A DNA stretch of 64,000 nucleotides from Halichondria panicea (taxonomy: Eukaryota > Porifera > Demospongiae > Suberitida > Halichondriidae), in the NCBI RefSeq assembly GCF_963675165.1, contig NC_087385.1:1736501-1800500 (forward strand). Direction: 5' to 3'. This document shows positions 29,101 through 41,100 of the stretch, in pieces. How positions within the stretch are numbered: position 1 is the stretch's first letter; every line of letters starts with the position of its first letter. Under the pieces are notes generated by a model. It saw only the letters and a program-made list of their open reading frames with translations. It ran no database searches and was not told where the DNA came from. Both the position numbers and the translations under genes were made by a program.

Positions 29101-32100
29101 TGAACCAGTCTTCCAATAACAACAAATACACACATGAACCTACCTTCACGCGTTGCTTCAAGTTCTGCCTGGTTGCCTCGTCATTTTGACAGAGGAAGCT
29201 TATCTCAGCCACAATCTCGTGTAGCTGCTCATGTCGTCCCTCACACACGGACACCAGTTTGTACAATCTCAGAATCTTCTGTATGCTAAAAAACAGCAAC
29301 CAGTCGTAGTTACTTCGTAGCTCAGTAACTCGTTTCTTCCAGCTCTCAAGATTGACCTCTGTTTCTCTCACTCGATAGTCTGCAGTGGTACGTTCAACGT
29401 CACAGAAGAGTGGTTCCGCTGTGCCCTTAAAGTAGAGAGGGTTTCCGAGGTCTTTCAGTTGTCCGTACAACTCCAGTAGTCGGTAGGCAATCTGGGGAAT
29501 GACATAAATTCAATAAAATGACCATTCAAGTATACGGTATGCACATGCATGTAATGACGATTATCCCCATGATAAAGTATCATACTCACGGAGCTAATAT
29601 GTCGGAAGTGCTTGATCTTCTCTCCTCCTTCTCTCTCAGTGTCCATAAAGCCAAGCTTACGCACAAAGTCACCAATTTGCTCTGAGTTCCACTGCTCCGG
29701 TTTGGACCTCTTACTCATACCCCGTTCCAAGTCACTAGTCTGTGTCTCTAGTTTAGAGATCTGGGAGGAGGATGAACGACTACGGACAGTCGTTCCGCCA
29801 TCTACACCCTCTTCGAAAGTGTTCGAGGTTTGAATACTGGAGGGTATGTACTCTAGGGTCATTTGAGCCTCTCCGTCCGTGGGTAGTTTGAATGAGTAGT
29901 AACCAGTATCCATGACTTTGTCTAGTTCCATGGCAACGTTCTGGAGGGTGTCTCCCTGTTCATGTGTGAGCATAGTACATGTATTATACAGACTGACACA
30001 AACACTAGCCAACACCAGGTAGATACAGTGTGTACAGAGGTATATGCATGTGCTATAAGAAATTAAACCAAATGTATAATATACAAGTGTATATACACAT
30101 GTACACAAAAGTACACATGCATGTGCAAGTCTTCTATCGCTCACCTCAGCTCTTGAGAACCAGAGTCTAATGAGGGTGATGTTGCTGTTGACAGTCTCCA
30201 GCTGCTTTAGCCCAATGGTCGTATCAAGACGAGTTACTTTGGTCATAAGCTCCTTGAAACTCTGCTTCTGGTCCAAGAATGGCGTCATGACATTGAAGGC
30301 TGCCAGAAGATGGTTCAGAACAGATTCATCGTACTCCTCATGCTGCAACTGAGCCGTGATTAGCTGGTACTGCTGATGGAAAGTGATCTGTCCCTTCTGT
30401 CCGTAAAATTGTTTGTCTCGAATAAATTGATAAAACTCAGCACTGTTAGCTACTGCAGGGAAAACTTCCAAGCAATTATCTCGAGGTTTCACTTTGGAAT
30501 TAGGATCAGGTGCAAGACAGAGAAGTGTTTTGATTCGCTCCATTCTCTGACTGGCGTCGATTGGGGTTAACTTCGAGCGGTTGCCTTCGGATTCGACATC
30601 TCTGACGAGGAATTTAATTACTTCCAGCTCTGAGTCTTGCAGACACCCATCCAAATGATACTGCTCACATGCATCTTGTATCTTCTGTATGTGCTTGGTG
30701 TATTGGAACAGTTCTAGTAAACTTCGAACACCAGCGAGCCCTTCAGATTCTGACTGAGTGATATTCAAGGTCAAGAAGTAGCTTTTGAGAGTTGTGAATT
30801 CATTTTCTATATCGAGGGTTTCAAGGTCCAGTTTACCCTGTGCAATGATGTCAGCATAAGCAGCCTCTCCCCTCATAATCTTCATGAGCAATTCACTTGT
30901 GTTCTGGAGTGATTTCTGCAACATATCAACTGACACACCTTCTTTCTTTTTCTTTGGTTTTGCCGAAGACAAGAACATACTTCGAGGAGAAGAGAATTTG
31001 AACATTGATAGACTAGGGGGTTCAAAGACAGATTGTAGTTTGGCTTGTTCTGTTTCCGAATCGATAGCTTGCCCAATCTCCACTCGGAGGTACTTGTCAA
31101 ACATTACGCTGTGGTTTAGCTTGAAAAAGATGAGCATATCCATATGTTCAATTAGGGTATCTTGAAATTCTCCTATTCCTTGTATCATTTCAGAAAGTTC
31201 TTTTAGAGTGAACTCATTGGTTAGACGAAGCGATAACTCATTGCTGCCGGGTTGGAACTGACCGTGTGTCCCTGCTGGAACAGGATGTTTGAGAAGCTCG
31301 TCTTTTGATCTGCTCTTATCGTCAGGGAAGACAACGTATCTCTCAATAGGTGTGAGGAGGTGTTGTGGGAGGGTCACTCCATACTCTTTCAAAATGACGA
31401 GAAAGTTACACCACTTTGCATCAGGATGTTGTGGTATGTAACGGAGGAGGTAGGCATTCAACAGCTCAAAATCTGTCAGAAAAGTGTTCTTTACTGTCTG
31501 GATTATTTGGAAGTCTATGATGAGAATTGTGGAGCACAGTGTTTGGCAGAGCCTCTCTATCTCAATGTGGCAGGAGGCATACGTCAGGATCTCGTCATAG
31601 TTAACATCATGAGATTCCAATTTTCTTTTCCAGGTTTGAAAGATGCCTTGAATTGTGCTAATCCATTCAAAGTAACTGCAGGTATAGATATATATACATA
31701 ATTATGCATGTTAGCAGCAATGTACATAAGTTGACATTGTTACATGTAATATAACCAATGAATCATACTAGCTGTATTAGCTGTGCAGTAGACTAGTGCA
31801 TGGTTTAACAATGAGTCCGTAACAGGACATATTATATTATACTGTAGGGGGACCGAATAGCATTCTACATCTTCAATAAAATTGCGTGTACGTATAATTA
31901 TTAATAAATTATGACTATACATGCATGACGAACCCTATACTCGATTCCAAGCCGCAGGGAAGGGGAAAGGCCCGAGGCTAGACTAACCCAGCATGCATGA
32001 AGAGTCATACATGCATGCGCACATGCAAATAAAAAAAATACAGAGCTATATTATATACCGTGTGACATCATCGCAACGACTCATAGCGATGTCACTAGGG

Positions 32101-35100
32101 AGACTGTTAACGATCACACTTTGATTTTCAGAGAGCTTCTTCCCAGTGCAGTAGGTATTAAACAGCTTTCCCAGCTCAGATATCACATACGAATAGTTGT
32201 GGAGCCAATCAAAATTCTCAGCAGTCACATGCACACGAGATGAAGAGGAAGCAACAAGTCCCCAACAAAAGGTTTGTTTAGCTGTGAGAGCTTGCAGCCA
32301 GCTGAGTGACTTGCAGAGGTAGTCAATGGAGTACTTAATGATGGCTCTGAACATTCGACCGGTTGTTTCGGTGTTGGACTCAAGGTCTTGAAGAACCTTG
32401 AACTCAGGGATCACTTCTTGATAGAGGACTCTCAGAATGAGCTGTTGGAACTCGTCCCTCTCATCAGAGATGGCATTCTGAGCAAGAAATAGGTGTTACA
32501 TGATAGTTTCAACTATATATTGCATGTACATGATAGACAATATCCCACCAATCTTGTTAATTACCCAGCCGAAGCAAGTTTCCAAATTCGGATGCACCTT
32601 ATATAATACAGCCATAATTGAACATAGAATGTAATGAAACGAGTGCACATACCAGTATCTCGGTCATCTGCTGGAGAATGGTTTGCTTGAGGGCGTTCCC
32701 ACGTATGTAGTTTCTGAGCATGACGGTGAACTTCTTCTGTATCTCCATAGCTCGTTCAATGTCAGCGTCTTCAGAGCTTCCCTGATCAGGTGCTGCAGGC
32801 ATGAAAAGGGATATATGTAGACTGGGTAAACCGAACTTGAATGCACATAATTATAGTCATTAAGTAGAGGCAATAATTATACATGTATATATAATATCTA
32901 TAGGCTCTGAGAAACTAAGGTTCCTAAGCAGCTATACATGTTATACATGTAGATTCTCCTTAGGAATAACCGACCATATACTTGGTCTCCTGAATAACAC
33001 ACCTCCGAGCAACTTTGGCACTCCCAGTTTAACGAGGTCCAGGACAAAGTTCATTGCACAGTTATCTTCACGATAACGCTCAGAAATCTTCATGAGGAAG
33101 CCGAGAAGATAGTAGTGCTCATGTGCAGCGGGAAACCTATCCACCACCTCTCCAAAAAATTCTTTGCACGTACCGTCGTTGATCTTGGTGTTTATAGGAA
33201 CGTTGTACGATTCCAAGTACTCACCAAGAAACTGGAAGCAAAAGGGGAACATTTATTGCATGTCTATAATTATATAATTATGGTGCCTACAATGGAGCTA
33301 ACAATTTTCTCCTGGAGCTAGATTTATACCAAAATATAAACAAGGACTCAGTGATCATCAAACAATCAAAATACCATTATGGCTACCTTGTTGGGCCAGA
33401 TTCTGAAGGCCTTGTACAGAGTGAAGAATTGTTGAATACTCAGTTTGTCGAAGTGTTGGTGAGTGGTATCAAGAACCTGGGATAAGTGAGAAGATACAAT
33501 AACATAATCGTGAAGGAATGATGCAAGCTGCGCTGTGCTAATTGCCTCTCGGGAAGTTTTGCATAGTTTTAAAATCCACAAATTGTAACCCAAGAGAATG
33601 TGGCTATAGAAGCCTGTATAATTATATGGAAGCTGTTATAGCTTTCGTCGCATTGCAACTGTTAACACACACACAGTCAGCTTTACCGTATTCCTCGTGT
33701 GGCTAGGCCTCAAGTTGTACTTATCTAATACATGTAGTCGATCCAGACATTCAATATTTTATTGCACGTGAACCGTATATAGCTGCTTTTCTATTTAATT
33801 GTTAATAATTATGGACAATATACGTACTTGTTTGACAATGAGTCTTCGATACTTTTTGCAGACGCCATTTTTCCTGAAAAAACTGTTGAGAAGTGTGTGG
33901 GAGTGGTCCCGAGTGATTTCCACCAACCCCAGGAGCAGCTGCAGCCAGTTGGTACACTCAGAGTCGATAGACACATCTCTGAACTTGCGTTTGTCCCAGA
34001 CACCCAACAAGAAGTCTAGAAAATTGAGAGCCTGCGTGTTGAAAATTAGTTGATCTGACTGAACTGAACAATGACGTAAACATGTATATACATGTATAAA
34101 CTCCATCAGCAAGACAACAACACAATGTATTCCCAGATAAACTGTATAATTATGATACTAGCATTGAAATAAAATTTGGCCTTAAAATGTGGGTTATACT
34201 TTAAGATCCATAGAACACGGCCGTAATTGTATATACTTAATCTAACAGTACACATCAGACATGGTACCTGCAGTCAACAAGCATGCAAATAGCTACTTTT
34301 CTACTGGGAAGGGAAATTTCCCCCACCCCATCCCCTACAAGTATCGCCAGGTTTTCCTACATGTACCTCAGTGATGGTGTCAGCCAGTGTTCCAAGAAGG
34401 CTGACGTTGGACATAGAGAAACCTGGTTCCTTTATCTTGGAGGTGTACGTGGCCCTGATCTGAGTGAGTATGTGGAACAGTTCATCCTCTGTCTCAAGAA
34501 ACTGCTCCATGGAGCGAAGAAAGTGCCTGCAAATAGAAAACATATGTTATACACATTTACACTGTATGGTATCCGATTCTGAGCCCCTACAATCAGGCTC
34601 CTACGCAACTAATAGACCGTAGTATCTGTAAATTAAAACCATACCTATAGTATATATGGAAGAAGAAAGATCTAAGATCTACTTAATTCTCATGTACAAT
34701 ACAGTGAGCAACTTAAGCTATAATTATAGCCTACATGTATCTATATTCGTCTTGGTTCCAATTGACTTATAAAGACTGAAGCAGTTTGAACAACAGGTGA
34801 AGATTGCTTTGAATCGACTGCTAAACTAACTTGGCTATAAATTACCAAGTGTGCTAATCGGTCCTCAATTCTAAAGGTGTTTAAACTCACCGAATATGTT
34901 TGAACGGTCGAATGCATCTTTCTGACACAACTAAATCTGTCATGTGATGAAAACTGAAATGAACCTCCTTTGGTAGATATAGGAGACGTCCAAAATCCAA
35001 TCCATCCACCAAATCTCTGATCATAGCGTCGGTGAGGACGATACGAGGATGGTAGTTGATAAACCTGTCATACCAAAGTCGGGGGGTTGATCTGGTAATT

Positions 35101-38100
35101 TGGGTCCGCTCACAGTGAAACTTGAGAGCCATTGACACTGCATGGAGGTACATAATTATTAAAGGTACATGTACATAATTGTTAATTGGAGCGGTAAAGT
35201 TACCATTATTTTTAATTCACAAATACATTTCTTGTATACATGTACATACTAGCTGTACAGAGAAGCACAAGTCAGTAATACTATACTGTAAGGTGAGTGA
35301 AAAACTGCATGAGCATACACATTTTTAGAATACGTGCATGGTTTAATTATTGGTACAGACATAGCTGCACTAGCTAGCTGGAACATAATTATGTCATATA
35401 TTCGCAAATATAGCGTACGTGTTGCAACTCAGCATGTATATCGATCCTTGCATACATTCACATACATGATCATTGTACTTACACCACATCATTCTAGTGT
35501 AGCAGAAGTTGGGATGGACCGGTCTCACGTTGGTTGCAGGTCCTTGACTCTGACTCTGAACAGAGGCTCGGTTGTTTAGATTTTGAGAGACCTCCGACAA
35601 CGCCTGACAAGCACACTCCATGAACCAGAACATGCCCACACTTTCTTCCTCCTTTGTAGTGCCACACATTACTTCAAAGTCTCCCCTAAAAAACGAACGA
35701 AGTGTAAAGTTAACAGGCCAGTGCCAACTAAAAAATAACCATAAAGATCGAGTCACCTTTTAGCGAAGTCGTTTATTGTCTGGGCTAGCTGTTGGATTTG
35801 TAAGCTCTCAATCTTATTCAAGCACGCTATGATAAATGGTCCCATCTCTTCACACTGGTAAAAGGTGGATCGGATGTGAAGACGATAGGCAAATACTAGG
35901 TAGAAGGGAAGGTCCTTGTAAAATAGCTCGTCTATATGTGGTTTTATCTTCTTCAGAGTTTCTTTGACCGTGGTGTGATTACCGTCCTCTTTTGCCTAAG
36001 GGAAAATCAAAACCAGTAACAATTTACATGCTTACAAGTACGAAGTCCATGTAGGAACAGGCAAGACACCAGCCGCGTACATGTACTATGGTAATTACAG
36101 CCACTATTGGTCTGCCCAAGGTGACCTCTACAAAGTAATCGCTGTCACCGGACAATTTCCGGACAAAAATTGCAATTGTGTAACCTCGGATATGCGCATG
36201 CCCGGTAAAATTGTCCTGCCACGTGGTGAAACGTATTAAGCAGCTAGAAAAATGAGTACTTGTGCCAGTCATGATACTTGTAGCTCTACTACTGATAGTA
36301 TAGCGCATCTATAAATAAGAGCAGTTTCTACAAAGACTGTTGATAAGTAGATCGTAGAAAACTTTGAAACTTTGAAACTTAACTTGGCTATATAGAGTAT
36401 GAAGTAGAAGGCAGCTAAGATGCAAGGTGCGTGTATACTCTTTGAACAAGTAATGTGTATTATGGTTTGTCCTTACGACCTTTCATTTTTTGTTTTGTCC
36501 TCTCAAACACTACATTGTCAAGACATTTTGACATGAAAAGTTAGTAGAGCACTGACTTATAGTTTACAAGATCCAACGGCACACACAGTTACATGTAGCC
36601 TGAAATCGAAAACTGTTCTCACCTGTTTCTCGTAGTTTGTGAGGATGGACATCACCATAATGAACTTGGCTGGATCGTCGGATATAAGCGCTGGCTTCTT
36701 GTCCACAGTGAACATAAGCTTTTTCAGCTCTGCCCCCAGATCCACTGTCGAACCTTTGTCACTACCAAACAAACCTTTCAACCTCTGCTTCATACCTGGT
36801 CCTGCACGATAAAAAAGGGTCCGCATTAGGCCAAGCAAAGTCAATTTGTAGTTTCTCAGGCTATTATTCCTAAAATAGCAAGCGGATTGAGGCAGTTGAT
36901 AAATATTAATGATAATGATATTCATAGAATTTTAATTGAAAACACACCCCTAACTTCCTCAATAAGCGGAAGTGCATACTTTTTACTAATTAATTTTAGT
37001 CATAATTATATTCATGACCAAAAAACCATACAAATTTATCCTTTTCTTTTCTTTTAGTGCCTTTAATTTGAGGTCACGTGATATTTAACTTTTTTATATA
37101 AAGCTGCCAATTTCCAAGCGCGAGGGCCTGAGAAACTACAAATTGACTTTGCATGGCCTAACTGTAATATGTTTTTTGGCATGAAATTGGTTGTATACAC
37201 AAACAAGCTAGTGCATGCTACATTCATAGCAGGGTAATTAATAAAAATGGCATTGTTTATGACTGATATATACCGTATAGCGGGTACGGAAAATATTCGT
37301 GGTTTTCGTGGTTGAAGATCTGACCACGAATATTTCACCCACAAATAAAGCGACCTTGCCTACCTTTACCTGCAGTGCAAGCAGCAACCACGAAAATATT
37401 ACCCATGAAATGTGTGCGCCAGTGTGAAAAATTTAGCCCCCCCCCCAATTTCTGGTCACCACACCCCTTACATTGTTTGTTGTTGGTACCTATTAGCGAT
37501 GTACTCCTGGCAATGTGTATTGACAGGCTGTAACTTGGTATGCTGGTTTGAAATTGTGGCTCATACAGAACACTAGAAACCACACGTACTAGCTGTACAA
37601 AAGCAATGGATAGATTTGTAGATGATGACCAATCATCCTCTAGCAAAACTACACGTAGGAAAAGACAGTATGTAGATAATGTTGGGTCTAGTATATACCC
37701 CTCTCCCTCCCTCCGTCCCTCTCTTTTGGGGGAGAAGCTGAGCATTCTGGGGGGGGGAAGCTCCCCCTGCTAGATGAAACCCTGATAACGAGTGTTGCAA
37801 GCGTGCGCTTGCCAATGCCTCTCGCCATGTTTTTGCTTTCGCTCAAAAGTATTAGAGTGTTTGAGGTAAATAATTTGCAATGTACTTTGATTGTTTCACA
37901 AGAAAGGGGTATACTGATTGTTAAATGGCCTGTAGCCAAACAGTGGGAGCGTAAGAGAGAATTTAAGCACAGACAGTATGGTATATAAACAAGCAAAAAG
38001 TGTGTATCTATCACTGAGAAGAAAAGACTTGTGTACATGCATGTATCTATTGTTACCAGACTTGTGTACATGAATCTATTATTATCTAGTCTATATGGTA

Positions 38101-41100
38101 TCATTTGTTTTGTAGCTTACCTGTATACCAGAACCTCAAGAAAAAGAAGTTGATTCTGCCACTGGATTCTCTAACATGTGGGGATGAGTGCGCATGCGCA
38201 TTGCATCCACAGGAATAATTAAAGGGTGTGTCCAAAGAGATGAAAGCGACTAAATACAGGAATATTTCCAACGCCGACCTTTGAACCTTACATATAAAAT
38301 ACACGTAAAAAAACAGTAAATTTTTAAACTGTGAGAGATCACCATTTTAGACTACATTACATCATCTGTAATTGATCTGATTGGATAAAACAGTAGATTA
38401 CATGGAAGCATAATCTACAAGAAGGTACTTATTCTACAGGAAGTGGACATATATTCTACAGGAAATGGACGCATATTCTACAGAAAATGGACGCATATTC
38501 TACAGGAAGTAACAAATAATTTGCAGGAAGTTCTCAAAAATTAGAATGAAATTTTTAGTGAAAGTGACAAGATGACAAAAATATTATAAAAACACAGTTT
38601 GTTCAGTCAATATCCATTCTTTCCATGTCCACTGTTGCTTTGTATTGCTTTTTCCAGATGGGCATGGGCAAGGGGGGCCAGGAAGCATCAAAAACACTTT
38701 AGCAGTCACTTGACACTTTCTATTGAGTTTTTAAGGTTCCATGCCTGTCCAGTCTGCTCTATACCCCCCTCCACTCCACCACAGAGCTTCATTCTTCTTT
38801 TTGTAGTGTTGCAGTCAGTTCTAGGTTCTTTTTACTTCGTCTGTTCTTTCCAGTATCTTCAAGAAGTGTTTCACAAGCTCTACTGTAGTTTTTCGTTGTT
38901 TTAAAGCCGTCTTCTTGTCTTTTTCTGTCAACTGGTGTCTCTCACAGCTCTCTAGCCTCGAATCCAGCCCGAGTATTTTAATCGGCCTGGTCTCGAGGCT
39001 AACAGCTCTCCAGCTCGTACAAATTCAATTTCGGTTGCTACGCACCAAACCTAACCACGTCTCGCGCATGCGCAATAAAGTCCAAGTTAGATAGACCACA
39101 CCCACTCGTAGAATATGCGTCTTAGTAAACCACCTTGGTACGGTTAGATTCCCTCGGCTTTGCCTCGGGGTAACCGCAACCGCGGAGGTTACATAGACGC
39201 ATATTCTACTCTTACTGTTAGGTGTAGTCTATCCTATACTTCTTCAGAACTTGAGAGATGAGAGTTAGCTAGCTAGGGCCTGGGGGCTAGGGGGAGCAGA
39301 CTGCAGTCGCTGCTAGCCTCCTTGTGGTGAACCATGTATCCTCTACTATCTATGGGAAGATAAAATTAGGTAGTCTATACACACAATATAATAGCTAGCT
39401 GGTATATAGATACTCCGCGGCCATGTCTGCTGTAGATGTAATTTTTGTAAAGACAGACCCTTCGCACCACCTCCACTCTTGTTTCTTCTTTTCCACTATG
39501 TCCATTTACTCCATGATCCATACGATTTCACTTTATATTGTTATTTCACTATTTCCCAGGCTGTACTGTACAAGTGAAAGCAATCCTTGAGATCTGCAAC
39601 ATCTTGGTCTACAAAGAGTGTGCATGGTATCTATTGTCGTTTACTTCTCATTTCTGGATTCTTTACCCATGTTCCAGTGCATCATTACTGTGTATGTGTG
39701 GCTTGTGCTACACTACAGTACATATTTTTATCTTCAAATTTTGAGTGGAGTTCTACTGGGGCTATTGGGACAGATCTAGCATCGTCCTTGGGACCGAGGC
39801 TATAGGACAAAATCAGACTGCTCATATACAGTGAAGAGGCGAACACAGATGGTAGAAACTTTGACAATAATTATGATTGAATAAAACTAGACTATAAATT
39901 ATTTGCTGTATTAATTTCATTTACTCTTTAGTCTTACAACATGTTGGGATGAGCACATTAATACCCTGCATGGATCTAAAATGAATTGTGCTTTTTGCGT
40001 GCACAATCCTCTGGAGCTGCCCCCACATCATAGACAAAATTTTATTTTAAGGTCAAAGTTCATGGACATATTCCTGTCTTTTAGGCTCTCGTAAGAGATC
40101 AAGTAACATATCTTTTCTGACTCTTAATTCTTGTAGCTAACAAAAAGCTAGCGCTTTAGTGCAAGGCTAACTCATGTGTTGAATAGAAAGTTTGTGCAAA
40201 CAGATGATGCTATGAAAGATTCTGAAGAGACTGCAACAGCCTTCAATGTGAGTCAAACTAGCCATAACTCAAGAAAGAAGCTTTAGTTTGCTAATCCACG
40301 AATCAAAATCCAAGAGAACGTGACTAAAAGCCTATAGAAGCTGTTAGTTTTCGTCGCATTGCAACCGTTGAGCAGTTATAGCTGGAATACACACACACAC
40401 AGACAGACAGACACACAGTCAGCTTTACCGTATCCCTCATGCGGCTACGCCTCGAGGCATAATAGTATTACTCAACCAATATTCATCACTCCAAGTGAGA
40501 GCTGTGAGCTCTGCACATTCCACAGAATTATGAATAGCTTTACCAGCTGTGCACTATAAATACTATTGTATGGCATGACAACAATACATACACACACAAT
40601 CCATGTCTTAATTGATACAAGCTTGCACTATTGACCCCCCTAAAGAAACTACCTCTAATTGAGTATGTGTCACTATTAACTTTATTGCTCTCCCTCAGCT
40701 CTACATTTTATAGGCCCTAAGGTGTCCCTACTACGTACCACCAACAAGTTTTAAGTTTTAAGTACACTGTAAAATAGTCTTTACAAAACAGAATGTATAC
40801 ATTTGGGACACAACATTCTATGAGATTAATAAACACACCTTCTTTATCAGACTTTTTCCTAGTTGGACCGGGGGATTGTCTAGAGGTAAGGGAGGACTCT
40901 TCTTGCCCTCCTCCAACGAGGGCGTCCACATCACTCTCAGCGTCCAATCGGGCTTGGACATCGTCACCATGTGTTTCCAGGCTGGCCAAGAGGCTGGCAC
41001 CGTCACACTGAGTGATGACTACTATTGGGATGCTACTCTTCTTCATACCTGCAATGGGGGAGCAGAGAATCCTATATAATGTGATGGGAAATCCATTTTC

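Larger units (their letters stand above)
36802..40838. other. 4-kb intron of the giant gene packed with repeats
   Basis: This stretch separates exons 3 and 4. It holds a partial CCGTATAGCGGG element at about 37,272, a 22-bp minisatellite at 38,431, and a 50-base palindromic TAGCCTCGA element at 38,953-39,002. It also holds a foldback element at about 39,089-39,233 and a dispersed repeat at about 40,135-40,461. I see no exon on either strand with both splice signals and a plausible product. Confidence 0.6.

Noticed and set aside
38599-38904. Plus-strand frame of 101 codons in the 4-kb intron
   Set aside because: Pyrimidine-rich composition makes it open by chance; there is no recognisable product, and repeats surround it.
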